Shown here: positions 36,991 through 48,009 of the stretch, piece after piece | Layout of the letters: every line of letters begins with the position of its first letter | How positions within the stretch are numbered: position 1 is the first letter of the stretch | Source of the DNA: Acheta domesticus | Taxonomy: Eukaryota > Arthropoda > Insecta > Orthoptera > Gryllidae | DNA: 64,000 nt | Direction: 5' to 3' | Assembly: GCA_031308135.1 (NCBI GenBank) | Contig: JAHLJT010000631.1 | Span: 29,284,271 to 29,348,270 of the forward strand | Program-made: the position numbers and the translations under genes | The notes under the pieces: model-generated | Databases searched by the model: none | Told to the model about the DNA's origin: nothing | Seen by the model: only the letters and a program-made list of their open reading frames with translations

Positions 36991-37073
<83 letters not shown>
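36991..37073. repeat. (CT)n(TA)n compound microsatellite
   Basis: Fourteen CT units (36,991-37,018) followed by about 27 TA units. The TA part is the target into which the fold-back element inserted; it resumes at 38,325. Confidence 0.95.
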
Positions 37074-37077
<4 letters not shown>

Positions 37078-38320
37078 GAGTCACGTAACTTTAGCACCTC
37101 CTGTAACTTTTGAACGGTTGAAGATATTGCAATGCAGTTTTCACGAAAGTGAATGAGGGAATGAGGCTAATTGAAATGTGCATTGATTTCTATTCTATCA
37201 CTTATATTTTACGAGATATTTGAGATAGCTTTGTTTTTTCAAATGGGACTATACATATTTTTTCGGTCTATCATGACAAGCGTAAAAAGACAAATCCAAA
37301 GATATAAATATTGTTATATGTTAGATAAGCATTTTTTTGAGTAATTTTGATTTTTTGTGACTAGTGTTTAACGGATATTTTCATTGTAGCCCCAGCAAGG
37401 GTCAGCTGTCAGCCCCACAAGGTCACGCAGCGCTCCCCCAGCAAACGCGGACTCGGGGAAGGAAAGGGATTTTAGTACTCGAGGATACGAAACATATTCC
37501 AAATATTCCCAACACTGTTGCATTTTTTCCTGAACTCTGCTTCCCTTGCTGCCCCATTTTCAAATATTTTGTGTTTCCTAGGAATTGAAAATATGGATTT
37601 GTCATAAGTACTGTGTATTGAAATAAGATTGTTTCTATCCCTAAGTTATTATTATATTCTTATTAACATTGAAATTGTTTGCTCAAATTATGCAATATTT
37701 TTGTATAGTCTTAATTATTTATTCTTATTGTGCTTTGTTTCAAGATCCCATTAATACGTATCTTATGAAACCCTATTAAATGAAGTTGAAGTTATAAACA
37801 CTTTTATTACAATACACATGTCATATCCTTATTTCCATCCCTCAATCAAAGAAAGACAAAAATATGAAAATTCGGAAGGATGGAAAGCACAGTTCAGGAA
37901 AAAACTGTAATGGTTTTGTGAATATTTGGAATATGTTTCGTATCTTCAAATCTCCCTTCCCTCGCCCGGGCGCGCGTTGCTGGTGGAGCGCTGCGTGACC
38001 TTGTGTGGTGGACTATTCAAAATGTCCGTTAAACCCCACTCGCAAAAATCAAATTGACTCAAAAAATGCTTATCTAACATGTGACAATATTTATATCATT
38101 GGATTCGTCTTTTACGCTCGTCATTGGTGGACTGAAAAAATATGTATAGTTCCATTTAAAAAAACAAAGTTACCTCAAAAATCTCGTAAAATGCAAGTGA
38201 TAAAATAGAAATTAATGCACATATCAATTAGCCCCTTTCCCTGATGCAATTCCGTGAAAACTGTATTGCAATAACTTCAACTGTTCAAAAGTTACAGAAG
38301 GTGCTAATGTTACGTGACTC

Positions 38321-38324
<4 letters not shown>
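37074..38324. mobile_element. Fold-back DNA element with very long inverted repeats
   Basis: Starts GGGTGAGTCACGTAAC and ends with its complement (GTTACGTGACTCACCC). It is flanked by TA on both sides (37,072-37,073 and 38,325-38,326) inside a (TA)n tract. Inverted similarity continues for at least 550 bp per arm (for example ATACGAAACATATTCCAAAT at about 37,486, inverted near 37,920). Only about 100-150 bp in the centre (near 37,650-37,765) is unpaired. The arms differ by roughly one base in eight, so the copy is not recent. There is no transposase ORF. TA duplication suggests Tc1/mariner-like mobilisation, but the superfamily is not proven. Confidence 0.88.

Positions 38325-38371
<47 letters not shown>
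38325..38371. repeat. (TA)n microsatellite, right side of insertion
   Basis: Continuation of the TA tract interrupted by the fold-back element. Confidence 0.95.
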
Positions 38372-38373
<2 letters not shown>

Positions 38374-38792
38374 TGTTGAAGGTGACATTTATAAATCTTT
38401 AATGTTTTAAAATGTGATGCGAACGTGTTGATTTTAAAAATTGTATTCAATGTGTGATGTGAATGTTGTATAAAAGAAATGATTGAAACATAAATGGACA
38501 TGAATAAAGTTTTATTTCAACATATTATCTTTTGACTTTTGCCGGTAGTTGGTAAATAAACCTCCGTTCTGCGACAGTCAAATAACCGGCAAGTCACAAT
38601 GGTTCGCCTTCGCCGCGGACAGTTCTTTCAGGCGCCGCGCCGCCACCCAGAGCGCGCAAATCGTCCAATTTGTGCCGCCGCACAGTGGGCTGAAATGGTC
38701 GCCTTGCTTTTCACGTGTAATTCTATTAAGACAACGCGTTCAACATGTTGTTGTGGAATACAGATATTTAATATAAGACCTTAAATAACTAC

Positions 38793-39097
38793 AGGTAAAG
38801 TTATCCCCTGTGTATTGCACAGAGGCCGATGTGGCCCTAAGGGGAGGTGAATGTAAGGCTGCACCTTTCCGTCGCCGTCGGCACAAGGAGGAGGTTGTGT
38901 GGCGAGCACAACGCTCCGGCTGCCTTTACCCCCAGGAAAGATCTTGATACTCACTTGGAAAGGAGGCTGAGTGGATCTCAGAGCCGCCCTGAAGGGAAAG
39001 CACCAGATAAGCAGCCTACGCCGGGATTCGAACCTGGGTCCTTCAGGTCAGGAAGCCAGTGCCCTGCAGTTATTTGAGATCGAGCCACCGCGGCTGG
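38793..39097 (-). mobile_element. tRNA-derived SINE, family D
   Basis: The minus-strand head is at the right: GCGGTGGCTCGATCTC (A-box region) and CCAGGTTCGAATCCCGG (B box, near 39,020). The body includes AGTGAGTATCAAGATC, GGGGGTAAAGGCAGCC and CTCCTCCTTGTGCC blocks. It ends with GCACAGGGGATAACTTTACC. It shares no obvious 3' core with families A and B. Confidence 0.8.
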
Positions 39098-40087
39098 ATT
39101 TCTGTAACTAGTGTTTGAAAAAAAATATATAACGACAGATGGCGCCACTCTAATTTTTAATAATTATTTTCGTTCTGTTTTGACGGAGATTCCAAAGGCA
39201 CACAGGCATAATCGAAGTTGTAAGGTCTACAAAATACATTGTAAGAACGTATACCATTCTGTTTTAGAGGTATATAACTCCGAATTTGCAATCCAATTAT
39301 AAAATTGAAGTGACGTATCCAACACGGTGAACATATTTCTGAAAATGTCATTCGATTTCAGTTTTTAAATCTGAGAATTCTTATGAACAATTAGGAAGCA
39401 GATGAAACGGATTATTTTAACTTGTTTTGAATATTTAACGCAAGTAGTAGAATAGTAAACGCAAAACTTGAAAGTTCTTGAATACCAGAGAGTTCTCGAG
39501 CCCAAAAACTACCAATGAAAATCTATTCATACTTTATGTTTAATTAGTTGTGTGCAGCACATTTCCGTTAGCTAATACGATCATTGCACATTCGTAAGTA
39601 ACGTGAAATGTCAGCTACCATTGTTTCCATCCGAACTCCTCAATTGTAATTATCGTAAATGTAAATATGTGAGTGGTTAGGCGGAAGAGCAGATCTTATG
39701 GCCTGAGCCTTGCCAGAAATAAAGACATTATTATTATTATTAATATTATTACACTACCACTACATCACGACTAAATATGTTATGAGTCGGCTGAATATAA
39801 ATCTACTCCAGGTTGCAACTAGCTGCCTAAGGAGCAGATCCGGTGACTGTCAGTGCCTCAACAATACTTTGCGCAAAATGTGGGCTGTTCCAAATAAAGC
39901 AATTTCTTGCACTTCCCAGTCTTTTGAATTACCGGGGAGTAAATTATTATTATTGTTATTATTATTATTGTTATAATTATTATTATTAATACCCCTTCAA
40001 GGCCTTTAGTACATTTTATGACGCAAATTTATTTCAGAAATTATTTTCGCGTTGGTACCACTTTTGAGAATTTTGTTTTTCAAATGC
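39098..40087. other. Unassigned DNA with (TTA)n tracts
   Basis: No gene recognised. Short TTA/TTG microsatellites lie at about 39,728-39,750 and 39,943-39,990. Confidence 0.5.
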
Positions 40088-40275
40088 GCGCATTTCAGTC
40101 CACTGTGCGCCGCGCCGCGGAAGTGTCTCGGCGGGCGCGAAAGGCGGGCGGCGAGGCGGTGTTGGCGGCGGGGGCGGCGGGGCGATGATGATGTGGGGGG
40201 GCGCTTTGTGCCGCCTGCCATTTGACGCCCAGACGGGAGCTGGCGGCGCAGGGGAGGGGGGGGGAGTGGAACAGA
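40088..40275. other. GC/CpG-rich patch
   Basis: CGCGCCGCGG and GGCGGCGGGGGCGG runs in AT-rich surroundings, with a poly-G tract at about 40,252-40,265. No promoter element or conserved ORF recognised. Confidence 0.55.
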
Positions 40276-41224
40276 AGCGACTTGTCAGTAGGTGAACAGT
40301 GTTGTAACTCTAAGTTTACGACAAACGGTAGTTTCCAAAGCAAAAAAAAATACGAGCGCTGTCGTCACTATTGAAGGCATCAGGCGATATTCACTGTACG
40401 CGTGAATGGGATCTTAGAAACCAAGGGACAAATTCTTTTGCAGTAGCTGTTTTTATGTACTTTCTCCATCGTAATAATGTCAATTTATGGTCGTGGCGTG
40501 GGTGCGGGAGCGGAAGCGGAGCCAAAATGGGAGTGGTGGCGAGGGGAATGAGAGCGGTTGTGGAGGGGGACAACGGGAATGGCTAGGGTGAAGGATGTGT
40601 TAGTTTGGATGACGCAGAAAGAAGTGTGCGCACACAGGATTAATGGCAAGGGAGTATTCGAATAAAAGCCCTATATTAAAATAGACAGCCATGGGGTTAT
40701 TAGGAAACCTGGTGCCTATTCGTTTGGAATTCTTGCAAAATGTCAAACTTACAAAATATAGATACATAAAAAATCTTTCTTGCAATATCTCCACTATAAT
40801 GGTTCCTGTCATAGCTACGATGTATATGAACTGTTGCATGTTTCTCGCAATAAGAAGCTAGCTCTATCACCATTTTTAACTTTTATATATGTCCGGTAGT
40901 TCTCTTGATATAATATGTTGTCTCTGGTCAATTTTCAAAAATAATTAAATCATTCACTTTATATACTTTCTTCCATAATACTTGTTTACTACAAATAATG
41001 CTTCTTCATTCAGAATAAATCTTCATTCAGTATCACCATTGTAATGCGCTTATTGGGGTTCTGAGACGACAACAATATTTCCTCGCATTGCTCCAACTCG
41101 ACTACATTACGACGAGGAAGAAAACGTCTCGAAAAACGTAAACGAAAGCAACATCAACAGCAAGAAGGTTAGGAAAACGTAAGGAATAAAACCGCAACAC
41201 TTTTGTAGTATTTTTTTGTTATAT
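40276..41224. other. Unassigned DNA
   Basis: No gene or repeat family seen. Confidence 0.5.
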
Positions 41225-41425
41225 TATTTAAGATCGCATCAACTACTAGGTCATTAGCAACCACTACTGGATGTAACGTTATGGAATGAGGATGAAACGA
41301 TACGGCGATGATGAGGGGTGAAAGGACGAACACATGCAACCATGCCGGAGGCGAGACTCGAACCCGCGACCCCTCGGTCCGATATCACTACGGCACTACT
41401 GGCTTAGCGATCTCGGCCACCGGGG
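41225..41425 (-). mobile_element. tRNA-derived SINE, family B, copy 2
   Basis: The better family B copy. The minus-strand head reads GGTGGCCGAGATCGCTAAG (A-box region of Ser/Leu-type tRNAs) and CGCGGGTTCGAGTCTCG (B box). The body shares ATGGTTGCATGTGTTCG and AACGTTACATCC. The 3' core GCTAATGACCTAGTAG then TTGATGCG is followed by an AT-rich tail rather than TCAA repeats. Confidence 0.85.
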
Positions 41426-41429
41426 ATCG

Positions 41430-41700
41430 ACATTGTAGTGGATTTGCCAGCAGTTGTAGCAATAGGGTCCGCAGCGGTGCCTGATTCAAAAGGCCGCAAA
41501 AGGACGACGCGAGAGGCGGCGGAGGCGGCGGCGCCCGGTGCATTTGCGCGCTGCCCGTCGCTTTCACTGGGCTGGATGGCGCGCGGTCGCTGCATGTCCT
41601 GCGGAGCGCCCGGCACCCGTGCATCACCCGGTGGCCGGGATGCGAATGGAAGCGCGCTCGGGAGAAACCCGTTTGCACACGTGATCGCAAACGGCTACTT
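41430..41700. other. GC/CpG-rich patch
   Basis: Contains GGCGGCGGAGGCGGCGGCG-like runs. Two overlapping frames (141 aa plus, 100 aa minus) are open, without recognisable domains. Confidence 0.5.
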
Positions 41701-41815
41701 CCTAGGAAGGAGTCAGAGAGACGCTCCGCAGATGCATAAAAGTCGATTCAACCAGATTGACCAGGGAATATTCATTTTGGAACAAATCGTACTTATGGTT
41801 AAGACGCAATGTTCA

Positions 41816-41858
41816 CAGACGGACGGACGGACGGACAGACAAAGAGACAGACGGACGT
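41816..41858. repeat. (GGAC)n / (AGAC)n microsatellite
   Basis: ACGGACGGACGGACGGACAG run continuing as AGACAAAGAGACAGACGGACG. Confidence 0.9.
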
Positions 41859-41859
41859 T

Positions 41860-42540
41860 TTGAAAAATCAACACTTTTTCGGTATCAGGGGACACCAAAA
41901 TGTGTATTTCCGTTTCGCAGCATTATATAACGTTCCCTATATTGCGTATATTACTCCGTATATAATATATGTACATTTTATGTACGTATACGGGCAAGTA
42001 AAAAATGGAATTAGAATACAAGAATGCCAGGACCGGAACTACAAAAACGTTTTGCATAAATATCCGAAATATCTTTTATTGTACACCATTTTGATAAAGG
42101 GCATCTTTTGACTCATTTTAATTATTGATGTTATTTTTCACCAATTAAAATATCGTGGCTGTTGAATTGTTCTTTAATATGAGTTTGTCTCATTCGTCCA
42201 TACATTTCATTGCAATTATAATATGAAAATGAATCATGTCAACAAGATTCCGAGAAACGTCATTAAAATTTACAATTTTTTAAACAATGTATTAGATGTA
42301 ATGTCGTAGAGGAACGAGAAGAAACGGAAATATAATAATATTTATTTGGCTACAATTGGCTGATTCCCAAGTGGTAACCTTAAGTTCACAGCTTTAAAAT
42401 AATCTACGTCTACAATTCAAAAACAATTTAAAATATAACACAATTAATGAAATTACAACTACTACTACATCAAAGGATGGAACAGTACAATAGCTTTCTC
42501 TAGAGACCAGTGCAAAACCAACCGTTCACTTTAATACTAC
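41860..42540. other. Unassigned AT-rich DNA
   Basis: No gene or repeat family seen. Confidence 0.5.
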
Positions 42541-42544
42541 TTTT

Positions 42545-42648
42545 AAAATGTACACGTATATACATACATTCATACATACACCTACATACGTACATTCACA
42601 CATTCATACATACACCTACGTGCATACAAACATATACATACATACAAT
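42545..42648. repeat. (CATA)n-rich tetranucleotide repeat
   Basis: Degenerate ATACATACATTCATACATAC-like units, immediately left of the LINE's target duplication. Confidence 0.85.
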
Positions 42649-42653
42649 GCGTT

Positions 42654-42665
42654 GTAGAGATTTGA
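42654..42665. other. LINE target-site duplication, 3' copy
   Basis: GTAGAGATTTGA, identical to 48,577-48,588. The last bases (TTGA) overlap the (TTGA)n tail, so the true duplication may be 8-12 bp. Confidence 0.85.
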
Positions 42666-42697
42666 TTGATTGATTGATTGATTGAATAGGGTTTAAA

Positions 42698-42729
42698 GGG
42701 CGCTTCGACTGCTGTGGTCATTGGCGCCC
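42698..42729 (-). promoter_or_regulatory. LINE 3' terminal hairpin
   Basis: GGGCGC and GCGCCC pair as a perfect 6-bp stem (42,698-42,703 with 42,724-42,729) around a 20-nt loop containing CAATGACCACAGCAGTCG. It sits just before the TCAA tail. LINE reverse transcriptases commonly recognise such 3' structures. The loop resembles the SINE family A 3' core. Confidence 0.6.
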
Positions 42730-42984
42730 ATGCCAGAGTATTTGGAGAAAAGAATATTCAGTGTTGCATATGTAACTTACTCACTGTTTAAAAGCATGTA
42801 AAAAGCTAAAGCTAAAGCTAAAGCATGTAGGCAGCTAAAAAGGAGGCTCGAATTCTGCATCAAGTATACATGTAGAAATGGCAGAAGGAAAATAGAAAAA
42901 GGGCGCGTAAAATTTATCTTAAAACGTAAAATTGGCTGTAAAGGGGCCAAAAAACAACATAAAACATTGTTCTTTCAAATAAAA

Positions 42985-43335
42985 TTATATATTCTGCTTT
43001 CTCTCAAAAAAACAAAAAAGTTTTGAGAGCGCAGAATCGTCATCCCCGAGCACCACTTGTAGCGAGTTGCCCAGGTCATGTCTTCGTCGACTGCCAACAA
43101 ATTTCCTACAGTACAGCAGGACGTGTTCCACGGAAAGAACAGTCTGGCACGAGTCACAGATGGGGGGAGTTTCATTTCGAAGAATGAAACCGTGAGAGAA
43201 ATGGCAGTGTCCGATACGAAGACGGGTTAAAATAACTTCCTCGCGTCTGCAAGACCGTGATGAGGAGCGCCAGGGATACACAGAATTCTTTATCGCACTT
43301 AGTTTGAAAGTGCTATTGTGCCACTCTGTTGCCAC
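42985..43335 (-). pseudogene. LINE ORF2 C-terminus with CCHC motif
   Basis: The last 116 residues of ORF2. The segment LTRLRIGHCHFSHGF precedes CDSCQTVLSVEHVLLYC, a C-X2-C-X7-H-X4-C motif found at the C-terminus of I and R1-type LINEs and thought to bind nucleic acid. It overlaps the RNase H frame's end by a frameshift near 43,300-43,335. It ends in a stop at 42,985, followed by the 3' UTR. Confidence 0.8.
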
Positions 43336-43785
43336 GCTCTAAGCACGGATCGTTTCAAGAAAGCCTGAACATCGGATAATGGCACAGAAGGGATGTCGAT
43401 ACGAGTTTTACGAGTCGCTGATTTCGCCGCCTGGTCGGCCAGTTCGTTCCCTCTGATACTCACGTGGCCTGGGACCCAAGTAAGTACCAGGTCATAGCGG
43501 CGGGACAGAAGACGATGAATCAGGCTTTGAACGGATAAAGTCAGGTAGTCTGACGAAGGACGGGAGACAGCTTGAAGAGAGCTGAGAGAATCGGAACAGA
43601 TAACTACTCGCCGCAACGTCGCTGATTCAATGTATTTTAGGGCCTCAAAGATGGCATACATTTCGGCAGTGAAAATACTGCATTTGGAGTGAAGCCGAAA
43701 TGATTTGCTGGCCCTGATACAGTAAAAAGCACATGCCACCGCGTCGCTGCACGATGAACCATCCGTGTATAAGAAATAAATGATC
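43299..43785 (-). pseudogene. LINE ORF2 RNase H domain
   Basis: A type I RNase H, which would degrade the RNA strand of the RNA-DNA hybrid during reverse transcription. All four catalytic acidic positions can be found: TDGS (about 43,770), the E in FTAEMYAIFEAL, the D in VICSDSLSSL and the D in GNELADQAAK, the last preceded by TWVPGHVSIRGNEL. The TDGS lies upstream of the first in-frame methionine, as expected inside a longer ORF. The stretch between this domain and the RT (43,790-44,074) is not open in any single frame, so at least one frameshift separates them. Confidence 0.88.
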
Positions 43786-44073
43786 CGGATACGATTCTCT
43801 CATATCCAGAAACTGCTTCTGGTAAACCAGAGGACTAGTAGTTTGTTTGGGCAGATGGAGAGTCTGAAGTCAATACTGGGAAGGAGGAGTTCCAAGGGGG
43901 AATCCGGTCACTTGTGGGTTCACAGGGGTGGGAAGTTCTACATTTAATTCCCGGAGAAGATTTCGTAATCTAATACCTGGGGGATGGGTAACGATGTTCG
44001 AAGAATGTACGAGGACTCATACTTTGGGTGGATGATTATACGACGACAAGGGTGGTCAACCAGTCCCGACACT

Positions 44074-45361
44074 TTAGCCCCATAAGAGGCTAATAAAATA
44101 TCTCGCCTTCGGCTCAGAGATGGTTTCTCCAGCTTCGGCCAAGAGGCATTCGATGCGACTCGTGCGGTAGGCGCCTGTACTAATTCTTATACCGGCGTTG
44201 TGAATGGTATCTAATGGCCGGAGGGTTGATGGTGACGCTGACCCATATACAATACATCCATAATCCAAAACAGAGCGGATGAGGGTTCTATACAAACGCA
44301 AGAGACACACACGGTCTGCTCCCCAAGAGGTGCCTGTAAGGGTGCGGAGGAGGTTCAGAGGTGAGACACATCGGCTCTTCAGTTTACGTATATGATTTCG
44401 CCAAGTTAGGCTCTTATCGAAAGTAAGCCCAAGGAAAGTTGCAGAGTCCACAAAAGGTAGAAGATGGCTTCCAAGAAAAAAGATCGGGGTGGTTATGAAG
44501 ATGATAATCCTGCAGAAGTGCATACAGCTAGTTTTTGATGCGGAGAATTTAAAACCTGTCGCATCACTCCATTGCTGCAATTTGTTGAGGACAAGTTGTA
44601 ATTGTCTCTCTATCACTTGAATACTCTTGGAAGAGCAGAAAATGGCAAAGTCGTCAACGAAGAGCGATGCTTTCACCGGCTCTCGGATTATTGACGCTAT
44701 ACTATTGATAGCGATGGCAAACAGAGTGACACTCAGAATTGAGCCCTGAGGGACTTCCGTTTTCTAAATGGTGGCTGGCGGATAACCTGTCACCAAGGCG
44801 AACGCGGAAGTATCTTGAGGAAAGAAAGGCTACTAAAAAAAGGGGGAGCCGGCCCCTAAGACCCCAAGAATGGATGGTGCGAAGAATGCCGTACCTCCAG
44901 GTAGTATCATAAGCTTTCTCTATATCAAAGAAAATTGCTACCAGGTGTTGACGTAGCACGAAAGCAGTGGAGATCTGTGTGGTGAGGGTGACAAGGTGGT
45001 CCATGGTTGACCTGTTCTTCCTGAAACCACATTGGATGGGTGTAAGTAGGTTTCTCTGCTCCAGGTGCCAGACCAAACGCGTATTCACCATTCGCTCCAG
45101 AAGTTTGCATATACAGCTTGTGAGCGAGATTGGACGGTAGGTTGACGGCTTTGTCCTGTCCTTTCCATCTTTAGGAATAGGAATAATAATCGCTTCGCGC
45201 CAGGTTCTAGGGAAGGTATGTTCCATCCAAATCTTGTTGAAGATACGGAGGAGAAAGATACGTGCCTCTTCCGGCAGGTGTTTTAACATTTGGTTGTGTA
45301 TTTGGTCTGGTCCTGGAGCAGAATCTTTCCCACGGGTGAGCGCACAGGAAAATTCATCCAT
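44074..45361 (-). pseudogene. LINE ORF2 reverse transcriptase domain (frameshifted)
   Basis: Two abutting frames encode one RT. The 5' part (45,361-44,702) carries KDSAPGPDQIHNQMLKHLP, a YRPISLTSCICKLLERM block and FFDIEKAYDTTW with the first catalytic aspartate. The 3' part (44,676-44,074) starts after the PQGS-type motif and carries SLFVDDFAIFCSS, whose FVDD is the catalytic YXDD equivalent, then FSASKTSCMHFC and FLGLTFDKSLTWRNHI, as in I/jockey-type elements. The frames part near 44,757 by an apparent single extra base just before the PQGS-type motif. If that is a sequencing error the domain could be intact. Confidence 0.9.
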
Positions 45362-45502
45362 GGAGAAAGGGGCGTTATAATCTTCCTCAGGCAGTAGAGA
45401 AGTCCAATCTGCATTTCTCCATTCTACTCTTCGTTTTCAAGAAGCTAGGGGAGTAGTGTAAGGAACTGGAGGAATTTTCATAATGACAGGCCAATTCCTC
45501 AA

Positions 45503-46652
45503 CTACTTTTTTCTTGGAGAAGTAATAAGATTTCCATTAATAAGAAGTCCTGGGACAGATGATGGGGAAAATCTTCCTCCGATCTGTCGGATCTTTCGCC
45601 ATACTACTTTAGGCGGGGTATGGCAAGAAAGAGAAGAAATAAAGGCTCTCCAGGAAGCGGTCTTACTTTCCCGTATTACTAATCTGGCTCTGGCCCGCTT
45701 TCTTTTGAAATCGATCAGGTTTGATGCGGTGGGGAAACCTATTGAGCCTCGCGAGTGCTTGCTTTCGGTCACGCACCGCGGTGGCACAGTCAGCATTCCA
45801 CCAAGGCACCGGGACGCGTCGTGGCCGACACGTAGACTTCGGGATTGCAATGGTGGCTGCGCGAAGAACGGCGTCTGTGAATTGGCCACCAAGGTATCGA
45901 TATTGTTTGAGAAGTGGTCTGGCATTATAATTTTCTCGCTGAATGTATCCCAGTCGGCTCGATGGAATAGCCAGCGAGGAGGGTAGATGACGTCTAAATC
46001 AGGGACATTAAAGTGGACCAAAATGGGAAAATGGTCACTCCCATGTAGATCATCGAGTACGGTCCACTCTACCATGGTAGATAAGGATGGACTGCAGAGT
46101 GCCAGATCGATTGACGAGAAGGTGTTGACGCCATGGAGTAATGAGTGTGATTCCCGGAGTTCAGAAGAATTAAGTTTTTCTGGTCAATAATATTTTCGAG
46201 GATAGAACCTCTCGGGCAGGTCCTCGTGCCACCACCAGAGGGGATTGTGGGCATTAAAATCCCCCGCAATAAAAAAAGGGGGTGGCAACTGAGAAAAAAA
46301 CCTCTTCGAGTTCCTCTTGTGACACGACTTGGCCAGGGGGAATGTATATACTACACACCGTAAAAGAGAAGGATGGTAGGTGTACCCGTACGCACACTGT
46401 TTGGAGGTCGGTTCGAACGTTGTGTTCCTCCGAGAACAGGGAGTCGCGGATGAGTACCGCAACGCCGCCGTGAGCACGAAGTCCGTCGTCTTGATCAAAC
46501 CGATAGATGTTAAATCCGCGAAGAGACAGGGGATGAAGAGGGAGAAGATGAGTTTCCTGAAGACAGACTATAAATGGTTTGTGGCGAGAAATTATTAATC
46601 TTAATTCTTCTGAGTGAGTACGAAGACCATTTAAGTTCCATGAGAGAGCCAT
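45503..46652 (-). pseudogene. LINE ORF2 endonuclease domain (frameshifted)
   Basis: An APE-like endonuclease that nicks target DNA to prime reverse transcription. It starts MALSWNLNGLRTH at 46,652, a good ORF2 start just after ORF1. Then follow CLQETHL (catalytic Glu), GGVAVLIRDSL, VCSIYIPPGQ, a shift into AGDFNAHNPLWW and another into LLNSGNHTHY, and finally a SSIDLAL-type and GSDHFPI segment with the catalytic SDH. At least two frameshifts (near 46,255 and 46,100) break it. The region 45,503-46,075 continues toward the RT without clear motifs. Confidence 0.85.
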
Positions 46653-46690
46653 TATGAGAAATTATTTCTTTGGTTGCTTTTTTTTCTTTC

Positions 46691-48009
46691 TCACCTTCTG
46701 AAAGGTTTAGAGGAACTCTCGTGGGGTTCCTCATCACCAGCAGAGTCATCCTGACTGCTGCTGGATAAGGTCGTCTGTGTCGGGGGGATTTCCCGACTTT
46801 TGGCCACGGGTGACCGAGATCTACAAGAGCTGGAGGATCGTCCGATGTGATTCTCGGAAACAGAAAGAGGAGGACGGGATTTGGATGACGTATTTTTCCT
46901 GGGAGGCGGTGTCTGCTTAAGATCGATTTCAGTAGAAGTTTCAGTTGAGGTGGTCGATGTCTGGTGGAGTTTCTGGACAGGTTTTTTGTACTTTGTGGAA
47001 TTATAATTTTCCCACCTTGGATGCACGCCGAATCTTCGGGGAAGTCGACCGGCGACACCTGACAACTGAAATGTGAGACTACCGCTGGGGTACAGTGAGT
47101 TGACAACTCGCTGTTACCCCCGGGGACTTAGGTTTCACAGCACTGGAAAAGGATCGTGATAGGTCCACTGGATTCCTGGTTTGGAACCTACGCTTCGCCT
47201 CAGGGAAGGAAACCTTTCGGTTACTCTTATTTTTTGGATTTCCCTTTCCCGGAGAAACGTGGGGCACTTGTTGTCGTTGGCTGGGTGATCGCCTTCACAA
47301 TTCACACAGTGCGGTGGTTTGTCGCAGGGTTGTTGGTCGTGAACTGACGATCCGCACTTCCCGCAAACCGCGTTTACTGACATACATCGCTGCTGAGTAT
47401 GCCCAAACCTTTGGCACTTGAAGCAGCGCAAAGGGTTCGGCACATACTGCCGCACACGGAGGTTGTAGAAAGCGGTAACGATCCTTTCCGGGAGAGATGG
47501 TCGGTCAAAAGTAAGGATCAGGGTAGAAGTAGGGATCACTTTCCCCTGCTCCTTCCTTCCGATCCTGTACAACCTGAGTCACGCCATAGGTCTTAAAAAA
47601 GTTTAGAAGATCTTCCTCCGTTTCTGAAGCAAAGTCCTCGTGATTTACCACGCCTTGCACAGGTTTCAAGGTGGGAGTGGACCGTGACTACTACCTGGAG
47701 GCCGGCAATCTGCTTTGTATTTTTAAGTTTTCCTATTTGCTCCGTCGGTACGTGCTTCAAAAGAATCGTTCCGTTCCTCTGACGCACGACCGCTTGGAGC
47801 TTCCCGTAAGCCTCTTCTATGGCTCGCGCCAGACGGACAGCACTTACAGTTTTAAAAGTTTTACCTTCCTCAGCGCATGACATGAGGAGGAAACGAGGCA
47901 TCTTGGGTCGATCTTCTTCTCTAGAAAAGAAACTATTTAAGTCAATGGTTCTTTCGGCACATCTCCTCTTCCTTGCGGAAGAGGGCGGGGGGAAAGGTGA
48001 AATATCCAT
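46691..48009 (-). pseudogene. LINE ORF1, CCHC zinc-knuckle protein (frameshifted)
   Basis: A Gag-like RNA-binding protein of about 440 codons. The start at 48,009 gives MDISPFPPPSSARKRR. The N-terminal part contains FKTVSAVRLARAIEEAYG and QAVVRQRNGTILLKHV, then the frame shifts near 47,590. The zinc cluster at about 47,425-47,260 has CFKCQRFGHTQQRC and CGKCGSSVHDQQPC (both C-X2-C-X4-H-X4-C) and CVNCEGDHPANDNKC (C-X2-C-X3-H-X6-C), the triple arrangement of I, R1 and jockey ORF1 proteins. A basic Ser/Pro-rich C-terminus follows in shifted frames to about 46,691, 38 bp before ORF2. Confidence 0.85.
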
